Source: Nautilus pompilius (Eukaryota > Mollusca > Cephalopoda > Nautilida > Nautilidae). From it: a stretch of DNA of 64,000 nt. The translations under genes were made by a program, and so were the position numbers. Below are positions 1 through 12,990 of the stretch, in pieces. Positions within the stretch are counted from its first letter, which is position 1; the number at the start of each line of letters is the position of its first letter. The DNA lies in NCBI GenBank assembly GCA_018389105.1, contig JACATO010001524.1, forward strand, positions 62,001 to 126,000. The letters run 5' to 3'. The notes beneath the pieces were generated by a model. The model had not been told where the DNA came from. It was given only the letters and a program-made list of their open reading frames with translations, and made no database searches.

Positions 1-1700
1 TAGACATCTGCCGGAGAATGATGCTAAGAGAAGGGAAACTAGACAAGAGAGGCCGTATTGTTTAGAAGAACAACGATCAAAGTCACCGCTGTCCTCTGTG
101 GGTGGTGGACCGACGAAGGTAACCCGGGCTAGCATCCCTCAGCACCAGCGAAAACAAAGGCGAGAGAAGCAGAGGTCTAAACGCAGACTCCTAATATTTA
201 GTCTACTCGCTGCCGCTAAGTTTGTGGTCGTTAATTTGTTTTGATCTCGAGGGATACCACCGGCTTGTATGCACACTCCATTGTGTGCAACCGTTTTATC
301 AGAGTCCAGGGTTTTCATCTTTGTTATTTATTGGCTCGTGTTTCTGGCAAGGAATCAAATATCGGAAGAGACAAGCGACGGTTTGTAAAACCATCATTTA
401 GCGTAATCACTCCCCCCCTTCTTTTCTTTTTGTTTTGCCTTGCTATAAATTGAAATCTTATGCATTTTCAAAGGACTGGCGTTGAGATTAAAGGAGATTT
501 TGTTATTCGATTCCATTAACTTGCACCGGCACTCGATATCTCTGCTGCCACATTTGAGTTCTGATTCTAAAATGGACGATCAAAAGACTTGTTTTAAAAA
601 AGAAATGAAAATAATTCAGCAATTCCGAAATGCTATTGCGTTTTAGTGATGATGATGCATTCACGTCTGACTTGCATTATTGTTCTATATAAACGTATAT
701 ATTTAAAAGGGACTTTCCTTTGTGCGAAGCGACCCGCAGCGCGCGGAGTCAGATATGTTTTCATATCTCTCATAGCGCCATCTGCCGAGAACTAATCCAT
801 TTAGAAGGTGACCGGCCGCCGCCGCTGTTGTTGTTGTTGCTGAAGATTGATGATAAGACGAAAGACAAACGGGATGCCTCTGCACTGAATGATTACATAC
901 AGTGGATTCAGAAAATATGGTAAATCTGACGTTGATGTTTCCGCATGAGGTTCCGAAGGCGTCAGCCAGATATCGCGTGCACACGTGGAATGTTCTGGGC
1001 TCGTCGCCTTCAGCTCCTTCTCCACTGTTCGTGTTCGGGGTTAATTCGATTCCTCGGCGAGAGCGCTATGCTAATTCCTGCTAACCGTGCGGGGCCTTCT
1101 AGACTTCTGTCGCCGGAAAACCCCCAGAGTTTCCGGCACGATACTCGACCATGAAAAGCCGTATTAGTCCTAAGCCGGCGAGGAGAACAATCTGTCGTTA
1201 CGTTAAAACGTTTTCAGCAACCCCAACGCTCGCATCCTCCCTAGAAAGAAAAAAAAGGATGGGGGGGCATCTCAAAATATACCCTTCGGCCCCTGTTTTG
1301 GTCAAATTATAGCAGAATGGGAGAAAAACATACCCCGCCATTTTCTTGTTCCGCGTAGCTTGGTGGGCGCAGCGAAGATCTCCTGCGTCTCCTCGGATGG
1401 CTGGCTTTACTAGCGAGCTGAAAGGATAAAGATGGAGAACAGAATAAAAGAGAGAACCGGGGTGGGTGGGACTGCACCGGGTTAAATTACTCGTCGCGGA
1501 GAACGTCTCGGAGATTGCGTCCCGGCTGTTATCTTCCCATCGGCTAACCTGTGTTTATCAGGGGCGGGCGCACGGAAGAACGGGAAGGGACACTGAGCGG
1601 AATTACCTTTTGATAATAGTCCAATCAAGAAGGTTAAGTGATATCGATCGCGGACGCTCTTCTACTTGTCTTCCCAAAGCATCGGGATATTTTTTAAAAA
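1..1700. other. Non-coding stretch, no gene seen
   Basis: Only short, overlapping open frames are present, and none shows codon structure, domain motifs or plausible splice sites. A (GTT)n/(CCG)n-type run near 815-840 makes short poly-Gln or poly-Ala frames that are low-complexity artefacts. The sequence AGCGCCATCTGCCG near 773-786 contains an AGATGGCGC-like core on the minus strand, of the kind bound by CTCF in animals; this is a motif match only. Nothing else can be supported. Confidence 0.6.
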
Positions 1701-1709
1701 GTATTTGCT

Positions 1710-1808
1710 TATATATATATATCAGAGAGAGAGAGAGAAAAGAGAGAGAGAGAGAGAGATGACGTCATTACATAGAGGTGACGTCAGTACAGAGAGATAT
1801 GACGTAAG

Positions 1809-1856
<48 letters not shown>

Positions 1857-1880
1857 TATGTGTGTGTGTCTGTGTGTATT
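1710..1880 (+). repeat. GA microsatellite with embedded CRE units, flanked by TA and GT runs
   Basis: A (TA)n run (about 1710-1721) leads into (GA)n, which is interrupted by units of the form TGACGTCA/TGACGTAA followed by GTACAGAGAGA. CRE-type octamers lie at 1760-1767, 1779-1786 and 1800-1807 (the last is TGACGTAA). A short (GT)n run follows. It is one of five places in the window with the same composite unit, so it looks like a dispersed satellite family rather than an isolated microsatellite. Confidence 0.9.
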
Positions 1881-2830
1881 GGAGAAGCAAACAAAACATC
1901 AATCTATATATATATTTAAGCATTTTTTTTCCTAGTTCTAAAAAGACTCCCATTTACTGGCTATGGTACCGTGTCATTCAGCAATGAAAACTGACCATGT
2001 GATATTTAATGACAAATTTCCCAGTGAAAAAAAGAACCAAATGTGGCTGCGTTTCTTTTAATAAAACCCTAGCAGTTTCGAGAACATTGGAAGCCATCGT
2101 GGCTAATACAAGTGTTCCCGGGGAATAGAAATGTTTATAAACAGATTTTCAGATTGCTTTACACTGTAACCATCGACTACATTAGCTGGTGAATGCATTT
2201 TATTTCTTAATTCTATAGATGGCGAATACTCGCCGATAACGAGGCGCACCGAGGCCTTAGAACAACTCGCAATTATGATCTCCGCTGTCAGTAGACGCAG
2301 ATGACCGAAAGGAATGTTTTTGTTGCCGTCCAAACGCTGTCATCTCTTAATTATTTACAAACCTCCACCAGTTTCTTCTCAAAATTCAGAGCGAGGAAAC
2401 TTTACTATTTAATTTTTCCCGACTTTCTAAATATTTAAAAACCTGGAAGAAATTCTACTGAATGAGTGCTGTGATTTTTCTAGCACGTCTTTTCTTAAAT
2501 ACGATCTCACCCTCTGCACAGCCTATTCATCATCAGAAGAACTTAAGAACATGAATCACCCAATTTTTTTTTAAAGTAGTTTTTTTGTCTTTAATGTCTG
2601 ATAATTGTGATGATTTAACATCAGTTTATTTGGACTTGATTCAGTGAACATTAAGGAAAAAATCAGCGTAATCCCTTGGACCTAGGACTTTTTAGGTGCT
2701 GGGTTGTGCCTAACGAAGTCCAAATGTTTGAGACTTTTACATTGCATGGCAATTTTACCAACGATCAGTTGAAGTGAGTTGCATTTAATGTTTCCTTTGA
2801 TCAGCCGCATCTCTAGGTCCTACTGACCCA
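1881..2830. other. Non-coding stretch between two GA/CRE satellites
   Basis: AT-rich sequence with no credible coding region. It separates two inverted copies of the GA/CRE satellite: the plus orientation at 1.7 kb and the minus orientation at 2.8 kb. A SINE- or transposon-like boundary was looked for and not seen. Confidence 0.5.
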
Positions 2831-2837
2831 TGCATCT

Positions 2838-2911
2838 GTACTGACTCTCTCTCTCTCTCTCTCGCTCTCTCTCTACTGACGTCATCTCTCTCTCTCTCTG
2901 TACTGACGTCA

Positions 2912-2975
<64 letters not shown>
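2838..2975 (-). repeat. CT microsatellite with embedded CRE units
   Basis: This is the reverse-orientation copy of the GA/CRE satellite: GTACTGACGTCAT units inside (CT)n. Perfect TGACGTCA octamers are at 2877-2884 and 2904-2911, followed by about 60 bp of pure CT. Confidence 0.9.
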
Positions 2976-2978
<3 letters not shown>

Positions 2979-5900
2979 GAATATCGCCGAGAACCTCATT
3001 AACAAAAGATGCATCGCCGCTAACCTTGTCATTTTAATATTTCTCTTCCTTCAGCAACTAATGTGATTCGAAGCGGCCTACGTCTGATTATTAAATTTCA
3101 TCGGCGCCTATGCAAATTTGATTTATATTCTGATCGAAAAACGCTTATAAAATCAAAAAGTCACCACGAATTGCGGTGGGTGTTGGCCATTAGTGTCCGT
3201 TCGATTAACTTGCTACTCCAAGGATGTTTTGTGTCGTCCATCAATCCATACGAGACCGGGGCAAACGGCAACGTAGCGAAGGTGTAAAATGTAATTGTAT
3301 TTAGTGAATTTAACGTGATGTTATAGATGACTGATGTGCGGTTCCCGCGAGAATTGGTAAAAGGTTACCTTTTTGAAAGCAAATAACTTTTGATTTCGCT
3401 ATTTTTGCGTAATTTTTTTTTTTCATATCTGCACTCAACTAAAAAAAAATTTTAAAAATGCATCACGTGGAGACATCACGTGACGACATCAGACGGATGT
3501 ATTTCACAGCCTTCTTAAACACCCCGGCCAGGTTCAGTTGTCTTTTACTGTAGGATATCTAATAGTTTAAAACGCCAAAGAAGCGGTTCTTCCCAGTTGC
3601 TAAGGGAAGCACCTCTAATTCTAACAGCCCTAAAAACAGAGGATGTAGAGCCAATTAATCAGATCCATTAATTAATACATGCGAAACTTAATTATCAACA
3701 TTTTCTTTTTAAAAAATGGCTTCAAAGAGCTACGCCGGATGCTATTAGAATGCCACTGCAATAGGTTCCTGGGAGGAATTTAATTAATCTCTATCCCTTT
3801 CTCAGATAGTTAAAATTAATGATAAATGTAATCAGTTTTGTGTAAACAGCAATTATTCAAAGTGATGATCTACGCAGCTCTATGTTTGTACACCTGTCTA
3901 ATAAATTGTTTATTGAGGAGGAAAATGTCACGTGGAAAGAGGCGATGTGAATCACTGATATTAATATTTAATGTTCTTAACACGTTACGGTCCCAAAACG
4001 CCTACACACACACACACCACACACACACACACCACACACACACACACACACACACCACTGCAGTAACATGTCTTTTTCCCCCTTCTTTTCAAATGAATGA
4101 CTGGACAGCGCGATGTTGTAGCCGAAGGTTTTCTCTTCATCCGAGACTCTGTTGCCGTGGAGGAAGCTGTCGAGGTCTGAAACCTGTCCGCTCGGTCCGT
4201 GGTGTTCATCTCGCGGTATAATTCATAAATCAAAACCCAACGCGAACTTTCTCAGCTCGGAAGAGTAGCCAGCAATTAGCGAGGGTTAGCGAGCAGAGTC
4301 GGCCGACTCTATCGTGGTCAGGGTTTCCTTAACGAAGCTGGATGTGTCCGAAGTCCATAAAGAGAGGCAGTCCGCAACAGATTTGATCATTTGGAAAAAA
4401 AAATAATCTGAGATTTTCTCATCAGAAAAAACTATATATATACACACCGTTCCTATTTAAAATATTCGTATTTATGTTCATTTAAATTATCGATCTCAAA
4501 ATGTCACCAGTTATTTGTCGATAAACATGAACTGATCCACTTTCTTCCTCATTACACTGTACGAAAACATCGAGACCAGCTGGGTGTCCGCCCAGATTGG
4601 ATATTTACAAAGTTTCCCAGATTTTGCCTTAAGTTTTCCTAAATTATATAAAGAAACACGACGCAGTCATTAGTAAAAGATGTGCAAAGCCTTTTGTCCT
4701 GAGGAAAACAATACAAAGAGAAAGTCTTTGTGTAATGGAGTGAGTTTTGTCTATATAAGAATGGCAGGGTATCGCCAAATCTTCGCTGTTCCAGAGACGT
4801 TAATTACAGCGATGGTGGTTAGCTCGGCTGAACGTCCAATGATGAAAACACTTTTTTTTTTTAAAAAAAATGTAAATCTCGATTCTTTCTAAAACTAAAA
4901 ATTATCATTCAAATTCCACTTCAAATGAACGAGCGCACAGAGTCCAAACTGCAAGTACGGCCAGTATTTCCTCGCTGAGCTTCTTTTCGAAATTCCAGGA
5001 CCACAAACCGGTTAGAATCGTCAGACAAAAGCATTTCTTCGCAGCCAGCTAGCCAGCGTTGATTGATCCCCGGCTGGTCGGTGGGGGCGTTCGTGTTCTG
5101 CGCGATAGCGAGGCCATGCGGTTCACCTCTTGGTTTCTCGCCATTCAGAGCTAATCGGTATCTGCCAGAAAGACTGAAAGACTATGTGGTCTTTTATTGT
5201 CGTCTTTGGTGTACCGCGTATTGCGTTCGCGGACGAAGTTTGGACCGATTTATTTCTCGTAATCGGATGCAGTCAAATTGCTGATTAAAATGCCTAGCGA
5301 TCGCCTTTCGAACTACAACTAGAATGTTCGAGGGTTATCTGAAATAAGACCGAAAATATCGGATACGAACACCACTACTCTCTGGCCGTAATGGGGTTAA
5401 TATTTTTATAAATACATTATTGAACTGCAGCCAAAAGCTAAGATATCACAGCGCACACGTCAGTAAACCATTGTAGTTTTGTTGCATAAACCGGTTCACT
5501 GTATGTGTATAGTCACATTTATATAAACATAGCTTCTAGAAAGCGCTTATTTGTGAACATTATGTATTTTGAACACTTTGTCATACAAGACGTTTATCAC
5601 CGAAATACCCTTTGTTGCTCTGTTTTTATTGATGAGTTAATGATCATGGCAGTTACTGTATGGGTATATATATATATAAAGCTGTTTTCCTCTAAATTAT
5701 TGGCATGAAAGGTGCTAGCTGCTGGGTAAGATAGAGTAAGGCCGACAATAAATGTTCTGTTGGCTATATCCACGTCCTTGGACTAAACACAGAGTAACCG
5801 AACTACTCTGATAAAGCAGCCATGGGAATAATAAGATATTTTCGAAATTTTCCGTTGCCGTTTAGTTCTCGGGAGCTGGAATACACGATACACTTTTTGA

Positions 5901-6060
5901 ACTGCAACGGAACACGTGACGTCATGGTTTCCGTTACCGATGTGACGTCAAAACTGTTGTTTTATACAAGGTATAAAACCCTGGCGTTTAAAATTAACTG
6001 AAGTTCAGATAATCATAAGTACATTTTGTTTTTTGTTGTTCGATTACCTTGGCCTACGTG
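2976..6060. other. Non-coding stretch with CA repeat, E-box pair and CRE octamers
   Basis: No gene is supported. It holds two CACGTG E-boxes at 3464-3469 and 3477-3482, a (CA)n array at 4003-4058, and CRE octamers TGACGTCA at 5917-5924 (overlapping a CACGTG at 5913-5918) and 5943-5950. The remaining open frames are short and of random appearance. Confidence 0.5.
4003..4058 (+). repeat. (CA)n microsatellite
   Basis: Interrupted CA dinucleotide array, with CACACC interruptions at roughly regular spacing. It generates the low-complexity His/Thr and Val/Cys frames on the two strands. Confidence 0.95.
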
Positions 6061-6340
6061 ATCTTGACATGCTAGTGTAAAGAGACCTCGGATAAGTGCC
6101 AACCTAAGCCTCAGGGGAGGGGTTAAGGTTTCCGTTGAGCCGGAATTGCCGTTTCGATGGACCTGCCGCCTGGAGGTCTGTATGGCGAGCCCCTAGCAGA
6201 CGGAGCAAGCACCGCTATGGCCCCTGACCTCGGGTTGGGGAATCCTATGACGCACTTGTCGGGATTCACTCGGGGCTGATGCCCAAAAATCGAACCCCCA
6301 AGAGGTTCCCGTTTACCCAATCACCCCCCCCCTACCACCA
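6060..6340. other. Isolated GC-rich segment
   Basis: A block of roughly 230 bp, clearly richer in GC than both flanks, ends in a C-run and a (CCA)n run (about 6324-6350). An open frame covers it on the minus strand but has no recognisable domain. It could be the body of a dispersed repeat; its edges (TIRs, A-tail or target duplication) could not be found. Confidence 0.25.
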
Positions 6341-6578
6341 CCACCACCTCCGAAAGGAGTTACTACGAAAAAAATAACGAGACAGATTGATTTTCGCTTT
6401 CGGCTTAAGTAGCCCCCTGACATCTAGACCCCAGATTTTAAATCCCGTTCGCGATTTAGATGTACATACTGTCTGGAAACTTGTGGCTGCCAGGCGCTAT
6501 TTTTTGGGGTTATTTTATATTCGTGAGGCTGAAATTTTTTAAAAGTGTTAATTAATTTCCCCTTTAAATTGCTTCGTA

Positions 6579-6604
6579 ACACACACACACACACACACAC
6601 ACAA
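6579..6604 (+). repeat. (CA)n microsatellite
   Basis: A perfect CA dinucleotide run of about 13 units. Confidence 0.95.
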
Positions 6605-6696
6605 AACACCTTCATAAACAGAACAGGGGAGACCACCGAGACTAGTTGTTACAACACTAGCAATGTCTAATTAAACGTACAGATGAGCCTATAATC

Positions 6697-6764
6697 GACG
6701 TCACTATGACGCACAGATGCTGACATAAATGACGTCATTAAAAAAATTAAAGGCCGATGACGTA
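6697..6764. promoter_or_regulatory. Cluster of CRE/ATF-like motifs
   Basis: Four bZIP-type sites lie in 68 bp: GACGTCA (6697-6703), TGACGCA (6707-6713), TGACGTCA (6730-6737) and TGACGTA (6758-6764). Unlike the other CRE octamers of the window they are not in a GA repeat. No transcript start or exon is visible next to them, so a regulatory role is inference only. Confidence 0.3.
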
Positions 6765-9700
6765 GATTAAGGATAATATCTTTACGTCTAATTATGAATT
6801 ACTGGTGCTGTGAAAGCATGCTCCAGGTACTGACTAACCCCTGTCTCCCTCTATATGTGTTTTTTGTTGTTGTTTTTGCTTTGAGAAAGTTAGCAACGGT
6901 TCTTTTGCGCTCATTTGACACCTCAAAAGATCCTTAGGATGTCGACAGTAAATCTTATGAAATGTAAGTAATAAAAAAAATGCTGAATGAGATACACTTC
7001 TTGACACTTTATCAAACAACGGATATGTGAAGAAACGGAATGAGTTGCCAGTGGATGTTGTTGGATAATGTTAACGTTAATCAGTTTAACCGTAGAGTAT
7101 TTGTTCCGATCAATGGCGAGATTCTTATCTATTTGCCATCGAGGAGCGCGTATGCAGACTGCTGGCTGGACAACACGACGGCAGGTTTGGCAGCAGCTGT
7201 CGTGGTGTAGGCGATCGTGAACCCATGGAGTCAGCAGTCATCTAGAGATTTCTGAATCGGAGTCGTAGACAGCGCTCCGCGCGTTGGATTCTTCTCCTAA
7301 AGCCATCCATGCCCGACAAGAACACCGGTGCTTGAATACCTATGCCCGCCTAAAGATCTCAACCACACTTAGTATATGTAAGATACGCTAGGGCACGGCC
7401 GTCTCCGCCAGTCTGCCATCGTGCCATAGACCTTTCAGCGGCTTGCCGCACCAGTGGGCAGCAGTCGACGGAGCCGGGATGCGATGGATGTGTCATTTGA
7501 GTCGCAGCCTGCCGCTGATTCGCCGGTCCGCTTGAGACCCCTGAGCAAGTCCGACGGAGCTGTCACGAGTGCTCACTTCCATAAAACCCTCTTTCTGCCT
7601 ATCCCACGATTGTGTTCCCGCTGGCTAATTTACGGCTAACATAACAAAGCGTTAGGGTTTTAATGTTCAAGTCGATACGTTCCGAATTATGCTTGATTCC
7701 CCGTCAGCCGGCCAGTTGGGCCAACGCTAGATATGCAGCACGATAGATGTAGCGGAACCTAGAAGCTTCCGTCTCATCTTGTGTCGAAACTAAAACATGT
7801 TCGTGTCTGCGCTGGTAAATAACCGAAGTCTCGGATTACACAAATTATGTTGAAATCCAAATATCTATTGATTTTTTTAAAGGAAAAAATAGCTTCGCGA
7901 GATCAGCGAAAACGGGCCGTGCATATATACATACAAATGGAATCGTAGATTTTCGTATGTATCGGAAAATCTGCCAAAGACATCCATCTTCTGGCTTGCT
8001 CCTAATTTTCTTCCTATCACGGCCATCTCTTATCTGCGTCGGTCTGCGCTTTGTAATTGCCAAGATGCAATTCCATTCAATTGTAAAACCCACGACAGAG
8101 AGAAGATAAGAACCCTGCACTTCCTTAGTACCGACTAGCCACCCCAGAATTCTAAACGACCGTATTGTTTTCATTTAGTTAATAAGGGGTTTCCAAGTCT
8201 TCTTGATTCCTCAAAAAGATTCATTGCCTGCCAAACTCGGTCTGACTGTTTCTCTTTTTTTCCCCCGATGTCTTTGCTGATTGACGGAAACTCAGATCAC
8301 TTTTAACCCACTAACAACACCGTTACACGAGTTCATTAAGTTGCAGTTCATACATCAGATTATTAATCTCCGATCTCAAAATCAATTCACTTGACCCATT
8401 ACATAAGTCAGTTTATTAAGATTAAGCCCCTACATATTAACCAAGCCATCTACCCCCACTTAAATCTACTAAGTATGAATTCCTTTGTTTTTCCTCTACA
8501 CATGTTTCACATATTCACCAATATTTTTCCTAATGAAAAGCACGTTGATATAGACAAGCATCTTGATATCAGTAGGATGTGATACATAAGTAGGGACCAC
8601 CAAATAAAGCCACTCTCGATCAAAGTTTAGAAAAAATGTTTTATAGCGATCGTGTAGTAGATACCTGGATGGATTTGCCGAATACTTGATGTAGAAAGCG
8701 CAAATATTTTAGTTTAAATAAGTGTCATCCTTATATCTTGGCAAAGAAGCTTCGTATGTTTTGGAATCTTCTCACCCATCTGACTGTCCCCATCTGTATC
8801 TAAGTTGGAATCTGCGCTAAGTTAGAATTCTGCCTGAAATGACTAAGTTCAGATCCCTTCATCAGTTCTTGGCTCTTATACAATAACACTTAAATAGAAT
8901 CCTTTCCGTTTATTTTACTCTAGTAAGTTTAAACCTGAGCCTGGATTTACTAAATTGGAAATAGTCGCATCGAGTCACTTGATCTTCGTACATCAAATGG
9001 ATTTCGTCTGGACGTCTTGGTCACAGCATGCATGGTGTCTGGAGTGTAAGAAGAATGGATGAACGAAGGAGCAGTCAGATAATCGTCTAGCTACTATAAT
9101 GCATTTGTATTACCCCGAATCAATGTGCTTTATTTGGTCTTTGGGAAATAATCTCGAATGCCGGTGTACGACATGAACCAGGGGCAAACAACTCGCCGTA
9201 AATCTGCGTCTGACGTCATTTCGCGACGTTTCCAAGGAATGCAAATATCTCCAGCAAGTTTCATGAATTAAGAGAATTATATTAGTGATATATAAAAAGG
9301 GAGGGGGGGAGAGTATGCTCCTTCAAACCGTGAAAAGAATTCCTGGAGATTAGCGCAACGTGTGATCTGATATAAATTTAAAAGCGGGAGTTGAGAATTC
9401 AGAAGAGAGAAGGAGAAGGTAATCGATAAATCCCCGATCGCTGTGTTTTGAACCGGTCATGTGCGCCTAACGTTGGTGTTTGACTCGCTTGGCCAAGCGG
9501 TCCTGCCGCGCATTCCTAGAATTCCGGTTCAGAAGCAGACCGCCAGAGTGTTCGTTCTTTTGTTCCTCGCGGCGGGTGTTTGCCAGCGATTCCCCGGTGC
9601 CGATCCGACGGCAGGACCCGGCTGATTCTACACCGACCCCAAAAGCCCTCGCCGATTGACAGGACCGGAATGACGGACTGAATCCGCAAGCAGAGTTTAC

Positions 9701-10192
9701 CGCCAGTTCACCAAACCTGGCGGCTGCGCCGAGTTCATCGATGCGGAGGAATGTGTGTGTGTGTGTGTGATTTCATTTTAATTCTGGGAGGGACGAGATT
9801 TGATTTTCTGAGCCAAAAAAGAGAGACGATATCGTGAAACAGTAAATCAATAAAACGTCTCTGCGGCGATGCCAACCCCCTCTATAGGCAAAGAACTCTA
9901 ACTCAGTTTCATTCTGTTGACTGCTATCAACGCGAGGCAACTTCCGGGTTTGCCGATAATGAAGTACTTCTGCAGTTGTTGTTTGTGTGTTTTTTTTTTG
10001 AAGTTTGAATAATAATTTACAGGGGCCTAAAACATATATATTTAAATGCCTGGCACGGTCGGGCGACTCGCACCTTGATGTTTAATTCAGCCTACTCTAT
10101 TTTGTCTGCCCGACTGTTGCGAATGCAATAATCGCCGTCAAATAATGCACTACAGCCGGAGCTAAATCCAAACAAGCAAATAATAAATAATA

Positions 10193-10239
<47 letters not shown>

Positions 10240-12050
10240 TAATAATTTTGAAAAGCCCGTCCATACTCAAAAGTAAGCTCTTGATTTATAAGTGAGAAAT
10301 CTTCTGATAGTTCAGGCGTAAAGACATAGATTTATCGGCGATGCTTGACTGTGTACAGTAATTATGGATTTTTTCTCCCTTTCCCTGGCTATCAACCAAG
10401 ACGACCAGAGTTGGTTCTCTGCTGCCATAAATCAACATTTATATGCGCACTGTTCAAACCGGGGGAAGGTTAATGCGATATTTTCTTTTTTGTTGTTGTT
10501 GTTGTTGTTGTTTGGTATCGAAACTGGTTGATTCGTTTCTTCGTAAATAGAAATCGAGATTCTGATATGAAGCTACCCGCACACTCCACATTTAAGATGA
10601 GGGCTTCTGCGGGGCTCAACAATAAGAGGGATGTTTCTGGGTGGTAAGTTGCTTACACTCTGTTTTGGGAAAGTACGTGAACGAGCCCCAAACGATTGAA
10701 CAGGAGGATTAGATATCAAAACGGACAAGTCCAGCTGCCCAGCAAGGAACCGGATGGTTCTGTCCCAGAAGGCTCTGGAAAGACGACAATTAGGGATGAC
10801 AGTGAACTGCTGCTTAGCTGTTCCTCTATAACCTTGGTTGTCATTGGTGATGCCTTTCTTCGGACCCCGTCTTTTCCCCCAACCAACTACAAGAACCGGA
10901 AGACGGTGCCCGGGATCTATACAGCACTAAACTGGGGGAGTTGGTTAATCTGTTGTTAAACAGGACTGCGATTCCTTGAGTAAACCACATGCAAAGATGA
11001 TGACTATAGGAGTCAGGATGTACTGCCCCTCTCGAGAAATTATTATAATAGTATCTTTTCTTGAACCTCATTCGATTTTTTTTTTGGAAGAAACAAAGGA
11101 AAAACTAACATTATTTATAAGCTAAGTTGTTTTAGTTAGTAACAGTAATAAATATAACTATAAATGCACGTTCACTGATGCGGATACTCGTCTTGAAGGC
11201 TTTTAAAATTCTTTATAATTATGCATTTTCATTATCATAACAACACACGATTGGATCCCTTTCCTGCGTTAGCTCCGTGTAATGTTCGATTATCTTGGAT
11301 GTGATAGTATTTATTTTTTTTGTCACTTAAAGCGACTGATGCGAATTAATCGGTTTAGTTCTAACCACGAAGAGCTAAAAATACAGATCCATTGTGGTTC
11401 GGTGCTCAGCGGAAATAGATTCGCTTTTAAATGCATATCTAAGCTTTGTTTGTAACGATACCACGCTTGGATTCTTCCATCAAGAAAACAAACAAAAAAA
11501 AGAGAACTCTTTAATTTAAAATTCTCAAAAAGGAAACAAAACATATTAAAAAATAGAAAAAAGAGGGTATACGCAGAATTGAAGAATCTGTCACGTGGTG
11601 AAAAGCGTCACGTGGTTGGGGAGGGGACTTAGCTTTGAACCGAAAACCATTTCGTTTTCATAACAAATTAAAAAAAAAAAAAAACATTGTCGGTATCTTT
11701 TCATAGTCTTTTTATTTAATTACCAAAGCTGGTGACTCTTCACAGTTTAACGTGTGATTTTACTGTGCGAAGATACAGCAACAGTGGTGAATCACCACGA
11801 AAATTCTAATATAATTTATTAACAAAAAGAAACGAAATAGATTTTATTTCGGGGCTGCAATGATTTTGGCCACCACAGTACTGGTGCCCCGTTAGTTAGA
11901 AGTAATAAAAACAAAATATTTAAATTAATCAAGCATAAGGAAAAACAAGAACCAGACAAAATCTTTCTAACACTACGACACTACTTTCGTTTTCCATGAA
12001 GTTTTATGGTCGTATTGGCATCAAATAGAAGACCAGATGTGCAGGAGAAA

Positions 12051-12085
<35 letters not shown>

Positions 12086-12800
12086 TACTCTTCATGCTTA
12101 TAAAGACCATTGTATAATTATATTATTAACACATTAACTAAATTAGCAAAAAGAAGAGAAATTTTTGTGTCGAGCCATTAGCAGAAAAATTCAAAATACC
12201 ATTAGAAATGTCGCATTAATGATGTTCTTCCAATGTAGTGACGCCTAACCGTGACATTTCTCGAGTTTCAACAGTAATATTAAATTTTAAAATTTAATAA
12301 AATAACCCTGTTCTTTTGATTCTATTAATCCTAATTTCTAAAAAGCACGCACTGCAACTTTTTTCCATTACTGCTGCTTTTCGAAGCTCTTCTATTTGCT
12401 GCGTATTGATTGTGGCGCGATGCCAGCATGAAGAATACGATCAGGAAAAGTAACAAATTTCTACGTATGTGGAACGTTTTTTTTTTTAAAAAAGTTTAAA
12501 AAAAAATAAATTTTTATTTATATATATATTTTTTTTAAAAGAAGATTAAAGTAATTTTGGGAACGAAATTCTTCATGGAATTTTTTAGGGGTAAATTAAA
12601 ACAAAGTCAGACTCTGTGCCAGTTATTTATACAGACTTCTTAAAATGGCTGACGAAAACGGAGTGCTAGGGGTTAATGTGTTGCCTATAGGAATAATTAA
12701 AGAACCTACGTTTCTTCCCCATCATCACGGTTCACTCACTCGAAGAACGATTTTCGTGTGCAGTGATGTTAATTTACATTAGACGTGTGTACGCGTCGAT
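6765..12800. other. Long non-coding stretch with simple repeats
   Basis: No exon or transposon protein is recognised in about 6 kb. Contents are (AAT)n at 10180-10247, (GTT)n at about 10490-10512, an A-run followed by (TA)n at about 12052-12086, and a 7-bp stem with a 10-base loop (CCGCCAG/CTGGCGG) at 9700-9723 in a GC-richer patch (9440-9760). A direct repeat GTCACGTGG also places two E-boxes at 11592-11597 and 11609-11614. Confidence 0.5.
10180..10247 (+). repeat. (AAT)n microsatellite
   Basis: About 20 trinucleotide AAT units with two interruptions at its edges (TAATATAATAA). Confidence 0.95.
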
Positions 12801-12814
12801 TCTAGTAGCATAGC

Positions 12815-12990
12815 GGGGGGGGGTAAAGAATTGGCGAATAAGCGAGTCGCGGGTTCGAGGCCAGCTCCAGCCGTTCTGTGTAAATCGGATAATAAAAATG
12901 CCTACTGCGCACTGCACTTCAAAATAGCACCCGACAGGACTAAGCTCTGAGGATAGCCAGAGATGCCGAAACGTCGATTTTAAAAGAAAC
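12815..12990 (+). mobile_element. Possible tRNA-derived SINE with hammerhead-like tail motif
   Basis: A tRNA-like TΨC arm is visible. GCGGG and CCAGC flank TTCGAGG, pairing at four of five positions, and include the B-box-like GGTTCGAGGCC at 12852-12862 (one mismatch to the Pol III consensus). About 85 bp downstream is CTGAGGA (12947-12953), then 14 bases, then GAAAC (12968-12972). That arrangement recalls the CTGANGA...GAAAC core of hammerhead ribozymes known from Penelope-like elements and retrozymes. No convincing A box, stem II or target duplication was found, so the call is tentative. Confidence 0.3.

Noticed and set aside
3838-4221. 127-codon plus-strand frame around the CA repeat
   Set aside because: Its middle is (CA)n translation and the flanks show no domain or conserved-looking composition.
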